This document shows positions 1 through 5,303 of a DNA stretch of 5,303 nt, one piece after another (the first letter of the stretch is position 1; each line of letters opens with the position of its first letter). The position numbers and the translations under genes were made by a program. The notes beneath the pieces were generated by a model, which saw only the letters and a program-made list of their open reading frames with translations, was not told where the DNA came from and made no database searches. The DNA is taken from positions 1-5,303 of the forward strand of contig JAQGHK010000486.1 in NCBI GenBank assembly GCA_028288875.1. The letters run 5' to 3'. This stretch comes from Phycisphaerales bacterium (GTDB lineage Bacteria; Planctomycetota; Phycisphaerae; Tepidisphaerales; Tepidisphaeraceae).

Positions 1-768
1 TACGCTGCCATCTACGAATTCCACCATCGAATGCACGATCGATTCCGGATGCACGACGACCTGAATCTGCTCCGGCTCCAGGTCGAACAGCCAGACCGCT
101 TCGATCAATTCGAGCGCCTTGTTGAACATCGTGGCCGAGTCGATCGTGATCATTCGGCCCATCTGCCAAGTGGGGTGATTCAGCGCGTCGGCCAGCGTCG
201 CCTGTTCCACTTTTTCGATCGGCCATTCCCGGAATGGCCCGCCGCTGGCAGTGAGGATGACCCGTTTCACTTCGCTGCGCCGGCCGGCGAGCATGGCTTG
301 GTAGATCGCGGAGTGTTCGCTGTCGACCGGCAGAATCGTTACGTTTTTCTCGCGCGCCAGCGGCATCAGCAGCCCGCCGGCGATGACGAGCGATTCCTTG
401 TTCGCCAGCAGGAGCGGCTTGCCCGCCTCAACGGTGGCCATCGCCGCCGGCAGCCCGGCCGCACCGAGGACGGCGGATAGCACCATGTCGACATCGTCGC
501 GCTTCACGAGATCGAGGAGTGCGTCGTTCCCGAAACTGACGTGGCAAAGCTTGTCGGCGAATCGCGACCGAATCGCCTCCTGCTCACACGGCCCGGTCAC
601 CGCAACTGCACGCGGCCGAAGAGAGGTCACCTGATCGAGCAGCACGTCGCACCGCGAATGCGCCGAGAGTGCCGTGCACCGATGCGAGTCGCCTAAATGC
701 CGGATGACATCGACGGCCTGACAGCCGATCGAACCGGTGGAACCGAGAATGGCAACGCGCGTGGGCAA
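1..768 (-). CDS. dxr: 1-deoxy-D-xylulose 5-phosphate reductoisomerase, N-terminal 256 residues (3' end outside window)
   Basis: This cytoplasmic enzyme catalyses the NADPH-dependent rearrangement and reduction of DXP to 2-C-methyl-D-erythritol 4-phosphate, the first committed step of the MEP isoprenoid pathway. Reading the minus strand from 768, the product shows the NADPH-binding GSTGSIG loop (residues 9-15), the ANKESLV motif (122-128), DSEHSA with metal ligands D149 and E151 (149-154), ASGGPFR (174-180), and HPTWQMGRMITIDSATM followed by NKALE with metal ligand E220. It ends in VHPESIVHSMVEF just before the window edge. The family is about 380-400 residues, so about one third, the C-terminal part, is missing only because the window ends. 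No ATG or GTG lies in frame between the upstream stop near 978 and the first conserved motif. TTG at 768 is the best-placed start and gives the usual short lead-in. A second in-frame TTG at 873 would add 35 residues read through a palindromic repeat and is unlikely. No Shine-Dalgarno is evident. The family call is secure; the start is uncertain. Confidence 0.97.
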   Translation of the reverse strand, partial: MPTRVAILGSTGSIGCQAVDVIRHLGDSHRCTALSAHSRCDVLLDQVTSLRPRAVAVTGPCEQEAIRSRFADKLCHVSFGNDALLDLVKRDDVDMVLSAVLGAAGLPAAMATVEAGKPLLLANKESLVIAGGLLMPLAREKNVTILPVDSEHSAIYQAMLAGRRSEVKRVILTASGGPFREWPIEKVEQATLADALNHPTWQMGRMITIDSATMFNKALELIEAVWLFDLEPEQIQVVVHPESIVHSMVEFVDGSV

Positions 769-843
769 AGCGGGAATGATAACGAGGGGCGCCGTCTGTT
801 GCGCGTCGGCTAACGCCTGGCAGGTCGGTGGCTCGGCACCTGT

Positions 844-947
844 GTAGCTGCGACGCCTGCGTCGCCTTGCCAAAGCGATTTTACTAAACGCACCTGCTTG
901 GACATCCGAAGTGGCGCTGCGTGAGGCGACGCAGGCGTCGCAGCTAC
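844..947. repeat. REP-doublet (REPIN-like) inverted repeat between the methylase and dxr
   Basis: A perfect 24-bp inverted repeat occupies 844-867 and 924-947, separated by 56 nt; matching stops immediately outside both arms. Each arm starts at its outer end with GTAG, then CT, then a palindrome GCGACG/CGTCGC with a four-base loop (stems 850-855/860-865 and 926-931/936-941). A GTAG head followed by a hairpin is the known form of REP elements moved by RAYT (TnpA-REP) enzymes, and two inverted copies make a REPIN. No flanking target duplication is visible and no RAYT gene is present here. The right arm lies 15 nt past the methylase stop and could act as a 3' hairpin for that transcript. The spacer holds a -10-like TAAAAT on the minus strand (883-878), without a good -35, that could serve dxr. 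The repeat is seen directly; its mobile origin is inferred. Confidence 0.7.
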
Positions 948-961
948 GGCATGCAGGCTCG

Positions 962-1765
962 CTACGCCGGCTTTTTCACGATGAACAAGTAGTTGAACCC
1001 GCGGAGGAAAAAGTTCCCCTCGTCGGCGGCCTTGCGGTAGTTCCCCATCTCCAGCGTTTTGTTGTGGCGAACCACGCTGATGATGTCGACCGGAATGAAG
1101 CCGACGTCCTGCAGCCGGCGGAAGAGCTCAAAGCCCAGCGGATAGAACGCTTTGCCATGCTCGTAACTGTCGCTGACGTACAAGCCCATCATTTTGCCGG
1201 GCTTCAGAACCCGCAGGATTTCCTTGAATGCGTCAGTCATCGCATCGTAATAGCCCGCGGCGGCGTTCAGTTTGCCGATGTCGCGCGGGTCGGGGCCGTA
1301 GTCGATATGCGTGCTGTACGGTGGATCGATGAAGACCATGTCGACCTTGTTCGTCAGTTCCGGCGGCAGCTTGCGGGCATCGACTTTGAAGATGTCTTTG
1401 CGCGTCGGGTGCACGTCATAACCCAGCGCCCGCCGGCCGGTATCGCGGGCGACGTCGAGCGTGGTGCCGCTGCCGCAGAAGCAGTCGACGACCAGATCGC
1501 CCGGCTTGGTGTAGCGGTCGATCATGTTCCAGATGATGTAGCTGGGCGTTGCGCCGACGTAGCCGGGGATGCCTTGCTGCGTGTCGCCGTAATCCTGGCT
1601 GGGATATTCCCAGAGGGTGGTGACCTGCCGGCGGAGCGGGGGCTTGGCTGGGGGCGATTTCCCGCGCGGGCCATTGGATGGCGGCGGGCCATTGCGCGGG
1701 AAAGATTTACCGCCGGCGGGGCGATTGGGGCGACGGTCCATAGGATTCGTGATACCCGTCTCCAT
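962..1765 (-). CDS. Putative orphan DNA (adenine-N6 / cytosine-N4) methyltransferase
   Basis: The product is a predicted S-adenosylmethionine-dependent methyltransferase of 267 residues from ATG 1765. A low-complexity, basic, Pro/Gly-rich tail (about 8-46) precedes the fold. Then follow a motif X-like segment TPSYIIWNMI (73-82), the AdoMet-binding motif I VDCFCGSGTT (93-102), the acidic ribose-contact position in GYDVHP (D117), and catalytic motif IV DPPY (147-150). The C-terminal strand NYLFIVKKP resembles the end of many N6/N4 methylases. The order X-I-IV with about 117 residues after DPPY is gamma-like, but there is little room for a separate target-recognition domain. DPPY transfers methyl to an exocyclic amine, usually adenine N6, though an RNA methylase of the same fold is possible. 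No endonuclease lies nearby, so it is an orphan in this window. Alternative starts are TTG 1777 and ATG 1741; none has a clear Shine-Dalgarno. It sits 51 nt downstream of the kinase gene, in a possible operon. Confidence 0.88.
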   Translation of the reverse strand: METGITNPMDRRPNRPAGGKSFPRNGPPPSNGPRGKSPPAKPPLRRQVTTLWEYPSQDYGDTQQGIPGYVGATPSYIIWNMIDRYTKPGDLVVDCFCGSGTTLDVARDTGRRALGYDVHPTRKDIFKVDARKLPPELTNKVDMVFIDPPYSTHIDYGPDPRDIGKLNAAAGYYDAMTDAFKEILRVLKPGKMMGLYVSDSYEHGKAFYPLGFELFRRLQDVGFIPVDIISVVRHNKTLEMGNYRKAADEGNFFLRGFNYLFIVKKPA

Positions 1766-1816
1766 CCGATCCGGCAACGGAGGAACCCAAACACTGAAGA
1801 TGCGGCAGCCCGCGGT

Positions 1817-3424
1817 TCAACCGCCGTGCTTGGACGCTCGCACAATGGACGCGACGCGCCGCGTGAGGTCGACCGGTTCCACGGGTTTCGCAGCGTGCAT
1901 TTGGAAACCGGCGGCCAGGGCGCGGGTCTGGTCATCCACACTGGCAAAGCCCGTCAACGCCAAGGCGGGCAGGTGGCGGAACGGCTTGTCACTCTGACGA
2001 ACTCGCCCGATGAACTGCAGGCCGTCTTCGCCGGGCATGGCGACGTCGCTGACGAGCACATCGAACGGCTTGGTGCTGAGCAGGCCCCATGCGTCGGCAG
2101 CGCTGCGGGCGGTCAGCACATCGGCCCCGGCCTTGCGGAGCGAGGCGGCGATGACCGTGCGGGCCGACTCTTCGTCGTCGACGACCAGAATGCTGATGCC
2201 CGCGAGCGCCTCAGCGTCCGCGACAGGGTCGGCGGTTGACCCCGGCACGGTGTCGGCCGCTTCGGTGACCGCCGAGAGGGGAAGCGTCATCTCAAACCGG
2301 CTGCCTTGGCCGGGGCCTTCGCTTTTGGCGCAGACGGTGCCGTGATGGGCGTCGACCACGTGTTTGACGATGGACAGGCCCAGCCCGAGGCCGCCCTTAT
2401 CGCGAATGGCTTCGCCGCCAACCTGCTTAAAGCGCTCGAAAATGGCTTCAATCTGGTCGACCGGAATGCCCATGCCGCTGTCGTGAACGATGACGCGGGC
2501 CGAGCTGTTGTCCACTTCGAGGCTGATCTGGACTGTGCCGTCCTGAGGCGTGAACTTGATGGCATTGGCCAGCAAATTGGTGACGACCTGCTGCAGGCGG
2601 TGGGGATCGCCGTGGACGATCAGGGCGGGGTTCCATTCGCCTTGAATGAGTTCGACATCGCCTTGGGCGGCAATCGGCTTGGCCGCGTTGACGGCGGCGG
2701 CGAGCACCCGGGCCAGCGACACATCCATCGCCCGCATATGAAATTTACCGTTCAAAATCCGGCTGACATCCAGCAGATCTTCGATGAGCTGCGACTGGGC
2801 TTTAGCCTGCTGCTTGATCGTTTCGACGGCCTCTTTCTGCTCGGCCGCGTCGAGCACGTCCATCTCCAGCAGTTGCGTCCAGCCGAGGATGGCAGAGAGG
2901 GGCGTGCGCAGTTCGTGCGACACGATCGACAGGAACTCGTCTTTCGCCCGGCCGGCCTGTTGAAGGGTTTCCTCCGCGAGTTTGCGGTCGTGGATATCGG
3001 TGCAGGTGCCGAACCAGCGGACGATTTGCCCGTCGGCGTCGCGTGTCGGCAGGCCGCGTGCCAGGTGCCAGCGGTATTCGCCATCGGCGGCGCGGCGGAA
3101 GCGGTATTCGGTTTCGTAAGGTTCGCCGCTGTTTAGACTTGCGGCCCAGCAGGCGGCGCAGCGGTCGATGTCATCCGGGTGAAGGAAACGTTGCCAGCCA
3201 TCGTCGTCAACGTGTTCGTCCTGTGAGCCGGTGTAATCGAGCCAGCGGCGGTTGTAATACTCGTAGGCGCCGTCGCCGCGGGTGATCCAGACCAACACGG
3301 GCATGGAATCGGCCAGATCACGAAAGGCCGTGTCGAGCGGGGCGGGGCAGGTTGCCCGGGAGGGAGCACCGGCGACGGCCGCACCGGAATCGGGGTCGAA
3401 ACTTCGGCTTCTGTTCGGGCTCAT
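1817..3424 (-). CDS. Soluble PAS-domain hybrid sensor histidine kinase with C-terminal receiver
   Basis: This 535-residue two-component sensor autophosphorylates on histidine and passes the phosphoryl group to its own receiver. In order: a short disordered lead (1-30); a PAS fold with its PAC end (about 32-150, with WFGTCTDIHDRK at the boundary); HisKA with the H-box SHELRTP (phospho-acceptor H170); and HATPase_c with the N-box around N283/N287, G1 box DSGMGI (315-320), F box F329-F332 and G2 box GGLGLGL (344-350). After a linker (about 385-408) comes a receiver with acidic pair D416/D417, phospho-acceptor D460 in VSDVAMPG, T491 and K513. All key residues are intact, so it should be active. 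No transmembrane segment or signal peptide is visible, so the cue is probably sensed in the cytoplasm by the PAS domain; the ligand is unknown. No HPt domain or separate response regulator is present, so the output is unknown. It is divergent from der and precedes the methylase on the same strand. ATG 3424 is the natural start. Confidence 0.95.
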   Translation of the reverse strand: MSPNRSRSFDPDSGAAVAGAPSRATCPAPLDTAFRDLADSMPVLVWITRGDGAYEYYNRRWLDYTGSQDEHVDDDGWQRFLHPDDIDRCAACWAASLNSGEPYETEYRFRRAADGEYRWHLARGLPTRDADGQIVRWFGTCTDIHDRKLAEETLQQAGRAKDEFLSIVSHELRTPLSAILGWTQLLEMDVLDAAEQKEAVETIKQQAKAQSQLIEDLLDVSRILNGKFHMRAMDVSLARVLAAAVNAAKPIAAQGDVELIQGEWNPALIVHGDPHRLQQVVTNLLANAIKFTPQDGTVQISLEVDNSSARVIVHDSGMGIPVDQIEAIFERFKQVGGEAIRDKGGLGLGLSIVKHVVDAHHGTVCAKSEGPGQGSRFEMTLPLSAVTEAADTVPGSTADPVADAEALAGISILVVDDEESARTVIAASLRKAGADVLTARSAADAWGLLSTKPFDVLVSDVAMPGEDGLQFIGRVRQSDKPFRHLPALALTGFASVDDQTRALAAGFQMHAAKPVEPVDLTRRVASIVRASKHGG

Positions 3425-3494
3425 ACGTCGGTCCCAAGATCATACGGGGCATCCCTCGAGGCAGACACTCAAATATGCGAAAGGGATGAAAAAT

Positions 3495-3509
3495 TGTTCA
3501 CTATGAACA
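3495..3509. promoter_or_regulatory. Palindromic operator candidate in the divergent kinase/der intergenic region
   Basis: TGTTCA-CTA-TGAACA is a perfect inverted repeat of six-base arms around a three-base centre. It lies in the most AT-rich part of the divergent intergenic region, and its centre (3502) is the exact midpoint between the kinase start (3424) and the Der start (3580), 70 nt from each on either side. The symmetry suits a dimeric regulator acting on one or both promoters. It does not match the standard LexA boxes. No regulator gene is nearby, so the cognate protein is unknown. Confidence 0.4.
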
Positions 3510-3514
3510 GCAGA

Positions 3515-3541
3515 TTAACAAGCACGGTTGGCCTTTACGAT
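3515..3541 (+). promoter_or_regulatory. Possible der promoter
   Basis: TTAACA (3515-3520, five of six matches to a -35) and TACGAT (3536-3541, four of six to a -10) are separated by 15 bp, shorter than ideal. Transcription would start near 3548, leaving a leader of about 32 nt, and the palindrome would sit just upstream of the -35. An alternative is the perfect -35 TTGACA at 3541-3546 with a poor -10 (GACAAC, 3565-3570), which would put the transcript start almost on the Der ATG. The two cannot be separated by eye. Confidence 0.3.
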
Positions 3542-3579
3542 TGACACGCCGCCCGTCGCCCGACGACAACTGTTTTTGT

Positions 3580-5064
3580 ATGAAGTTTCCAGCAATCGCC
3601 ATCGTCGGCCGACCAAACGTCGGCAAATCCAGCCTTTTGAATGCGCTCGCTCGCAAAAAAATCAGCATTGTCGAAGACGTGCCCGGGGTAACGCGAGATC
3701 GCGTCGCCTTCCATCTGCCGATCGACGGCAAATATGTCGAGATCGTCGACACCGGCGGCATGGGCTTCAATGACGAGCAGGGGCTCAGCGAACACATTGA
3801 GCAGCAGATCCGCATCGCCGTCGACCGCGCCGACCTGGTGCTGCTGGTCTGCGATGCCACGGCGGGGCTGACCTCGGCCGATAAGACGATTGCGCTGATG
3901 CTTCGCAAGAAGAACGTCAAGACGATCGTCATCGCCAACAAGATTGACGGGCCAAAATCTGACCCGCTCATCGGCGATTTCAGCCGCTTGGGCTTTGGGA
4001 ATCCGATCGCCATTTCGGCCACCAACGACCGGAATCTGGATCTTTTGATCGAAGCCGTGAAAGGGCAGATCGATCTGACCAACGCCCCAACGGACCTCCC
4101 GCCGCCGGCCATGCACGTGGCGATTGTCGGGAAGCGCAACGCCGGCAAAAGCACGCTGGTGAACGCGATCGCCCGCCTTTATGAGGATGATCCGCAGCGC
4201 GTGATCGTCAGCGAAGTGGCCGGCACGACGCGGGATAGCGTCGACGTCCGGTTTGAGAAGGACGGGAAGGCGTTGATCGTCATTGACACCGCCGGCGTGC
4301 GAAAAATGCGTCACATGGTGACGAACGACCTGGAATTCTACAGCTTCCACCGGGCCGAGCGGAGCATCCGCCGGGCGGACGTGGTGCTGTTCCTGATCGA
4401 CGCCAGCCAACCTATCAGCGACCCGGACAAGAAGCTGGCCGCCTACATCGCCAGCGAGTTCAAGCCCGTCATCATGGTGGTAAACAAGTGGGATCTCGCC
4501 AAAACCGCGATGGCCGAGGCGAAAGAGGGCGAGGCGCAAAAAGTGCCTCGGGACGTCGATCTGATGGACGAATACGGGAAATACCTCGACGCCGAGCTGC
4601 GTTTCCTGGACTACGCCCCGATTGCGTTCACGACGGCCAAGGACGGGAAGAACATCCAGCAGGTGCTGGATCTCGCCCAGCACCTCCATAAGCAGGCCAA
4701 CGAGCGTGTGACGACCGGCAAGCTCAATGCGGCCTTGGAAGCTGTGATTAAGGAAAGGGCTCCTTCATCGAAGCGGAACGAGCGTCCGAAGGTCTATTAC
4801 GCCACCCAGGTCAGCATCGCACCCCCAACGCTGGTGCTTTTCGTTAACAATCCGGACATCATCGATGAGAACTATCGTCGGTTCGTGACTAATCGATTCC
4901 GCGAATTACTTCCTTACGCGGAAGTACCTATTCGTCTGCAGGTGCGTGGCCGGGCCCGTACGAAGCTGGATCTGCCGGGAAAGATCGCCAATGCCGCCGA
5001 TGCCAAGCAGCGGCGTCAGGCGACGATAGACGCCAGGAAGGGCCCTAAGCGTCACGGCTCATAA
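3580..5064 (+). CDS. der: Ribosome-assembly GTPase Der (EngA), tandem GTPase domains
   Basis: Der is an essential GTPase that binds the maturing 50S ribosomal subunit. The 494-residue product has two G domains and a C-terminal KH-like domain. G domain 1: GRPNVGKS (10-17), VTRD (37-40), DTGG (57-60), NKID (120-123), SAT (146-148). G domain 2: GKRNAGKS (184-191), TTRD (216-219), DTAG (236-239), NKWD (302-305), then TTAKDG (351-356) at the G5 position. The KH-like domain covers about 380-465, and the protein ends in a basic tail (KGPKRHGS). The second P-loop departs from the usual PNVGKS form but keeps GxxxxGKS. The stretch between NKWD and G5 is about 45 residues, longer and more charged than in typical Der, which helps explain the slightly large size. 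ATG 3580 is preferred over the in-frame TTG 3541 because it begins right at the G-domain strand, as in homologues; the extra 13 residues look unlike Der. No Shine-Dalgarno is visible. It is divergent from the kinase gene. Confidence 0.97.
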   Translation: MKFPAIAIVGRPNVGKSSLLNALARKKISIVEDVPGVTRDRVAFHLPIDGKYVEIVDTGGMGFNDEQGLSEHIEQQIRIAVDRADLVLLVCDATAGLTSADKTIALMLRKKNVKTIVIANKIDGPKSDPLIGDFSRLGFGNPIAISATNDRNLDLLIEAVKGQIDLTNAPTDLPPPAMHVAIVGKRNAGKSTLVNAIARLYEDDPQRVIVSEVAGTTRDSVDVRFEKDGKALIVIDTAGVRKMRHMVTNDLEFYSFHRAERSIRRADVVLFLIDASQPISDPDKKLAAYIASEFKPVIMVVNKWDLAKTAMAEAKEGEAQKVPRDVDLMDEYGKYLDAELRFLDYAPIAFTTAKDGKNIQQVLDLAQHLHKQANERVTTGKLNAALEAVIKERAPSSKRNERPKVYYATQVSIAPPTLVLFVNNPDIIDENYRRFVTNRFRELLPYAEVPIRLQVRGRARTKLDLPGKIANAADAKQRRQATIDARKGPKRHGS

Positions 5065-5093
5065 GATGGCTCTTAGGCGGCTGGGATTTTTTT
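5044..5093 (+). terminator. Possible weak terminator for der
   Basis: CCTAAG (5044-5049) can pair with CTTAGG (5072-5077). Alternatively TAAGA (5062-5066) pairs with TCTTA (5071-5075) around TGGC. A run of seven T follows at 5087-5093. The stem overlaps the Der stop codon, and the T-run is about 9 nt past the stem rather than adjacent, so this is a poor match to an intrinsic terminator; only the T-run and its position after the gene support it. Confidence 0.3.
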
Positions 5094-5106
5094 ACGTCCC
5101 GTACGC

Positions 5107-5134
5107 TTGACGTCCAGCTTTTAATCCGCATAAT
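5107..5134 (+). promoter_or_regulatory. Sigma70-like promoter downstream of der
   Basis: TTGACG (5107-5112) and CATAAT (5129-5134) each match the sigma70 consensus at five of six positions, with a 16-bp spacer that contains an AT-rich stretch. The start of transcription would be near 5141. It points right, away from der, into a segment with a strong hairpin and then the window edge. It would drive either a gene beyond 5303 with a long leader, or a small RNA. It is the best promoter-like match in the window. Confidence 0.45.
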
Positions 5135-5225
5135 CGCCCCCTCACTCGACCGCAGGGACGCGAAAAAACGACCCGGCCAAGAGTGACGCGACAGCGAGGT
5201 AAACCCTCTCTGGTCAAGGCGTTAA

Positions 5226-5254
5226 GTGAGTGTCGGCTTCGGCCTGACACTCAC
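5226..5254. other. Strong UUCG-capped hairpin, possible terminator, leader structure or palindromic repeat
   Basis: GTGAGTGTC (5226-5234) pairs perfectly with GACACTCAC (5246-5254). Inside, GGC (5235-5237) pairs with GCC (5242-5244) around a TTCG tetraloop, with a single bulged T at 5245, giving twelve base pairs. TTCG closing a stem is an exceptionally stable loop in RNA. No T-run follows on either strand (an A-rich stretch follows on the plus strand), so it is not a classical intrinsic terminator. It lies about 85 nt after the predicted transcript start at 5141 and could be a leader or small-RNA element. The flanking sequence on the left (CTCACT, 5141-5146) could pair with AGTGAG (5225-5230) as an alternative fold. 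Confidence 0.55.
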
Positions 5255-5303
5255 GAGGTGAAAATAAAAACTTCATCACGACGACTTGACAGCGAAACGA
5301 TTC

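Noticed and set aside
911..2239. Long plus-strand open frame (442 codons) opposite the methylase and the end of the kinase gene
   Set aside because: It is antisense to two genes with complete family motifs, begins inside the REP arm and shows no recognisable domain. GC-rich coding DNA commonly leaves such open frames on the other strand.
2306..3136. Plus-strand open frame of 276 codons within the kinase gene
   Set aside because: It lies wholly opposite the PAS, HisKA and HATPase coding sequence and has no family motifs; it is a codon-bias shadow.
962..3424. Restriction-modification or other defence island
   Set aside because: There is a methylase-like gene but no endonuclease, helicase, specificity subunit, toxin or other effector, and the neighbours are a signalling kinase and housekeeping genes.
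3494..3510. LexA/SOS box in the divergent intergenic region
   Set aside because: The spacing is wrong: the reverse strand reads CTGT-N9-ACAA, not CTGT-N8-ACAG, and the GTTC/GAAC halves are in the opposite order to the GAAC-N4-GTTC box of Gram-positives.
3541..3579. 13-residue N-terminal extension of Der from TTG 3541
   Set aside because: The extension has no resemblance to Der N-termini, and ATG 3580 sits right at the first G-domain strand. The TTGACA here may instead be a promoter element.
3535..4689. Minus-strand open frame of 384 codons opposite der
   Set aside because: It is entirely antisense to the conserved Der G domains, with no motif of its own.
5141..5254. Known structured RNAs (tmRNA, 4.5S/SRP RNA, RNase P RNA, c-di-GMP-I riboswitch)
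   Set aside because: None of the hallmark conserved sequences of these RNAs could be found; scattered short resemblances such as GGGACGC were not in the right context.

Overview
The window is a compact, GC-rich bacterial chromosome segment with four protein genes. Three are on the minus strand: a DXP reductoisomerase gene (dxr, running off the left edge), a small DNA-methylase-like gene, and a soluble PAS hybrid histidine kinase. The fourth, on the plus strand, encodes the tandem-GTPase ribosome-assembly factor Der. The absence of clear Shine-Dalgarno sequences, the non-ATG dxr start, the MEP isoprenoid pathway and the general style of the sequence would fit a member of the Planctomycetota or a similar phylum. 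That placement is an impression, not a demonstration.

Layout. Positions 1-768 (-) hold the first 256 codons of dxr. Positions 769-961 are non-coding and carry a perfect 24-bp inverted repeat. Each arm begins with GTAG followed by a small palindrome, which is the architecture of a REP doublet (REPIN). Positions 962-1765 (-) encode an orphan N6-adenine/N4-cytosine-type methyltransferase with a disordered basic Pro/Gly-rich N-terminus. Positions 1817-3424 (-) encode the PAS-HisKA-HATPase-REC hybrid kinase, 51 nt upstream of the methylase on the same strand, so the two could be co-transcribed. Positions 3425-3579 form a divergent intergenic region with a 15-bp palindrome exactly at its centre. 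Positions 3580-5064 (+) encode Der. Positions 5065-5303 show no convincing complete gene but hold a possible Der terminator, a good sigma70-like promoter and a strong UUCG hairpin.

Functionally, dxr (isoprenoid precursors) and der (50S subunit maturation) are housekeeping genes. The kinase is a signalling protein whose partner is not visible. The methylase has no companion restriction enzyme here. I see no CRISPR array, no transposase, no tRNA or rRNA and no defence operon. The window is largely ordinary; the most interesting material is in the intergenic DNA.
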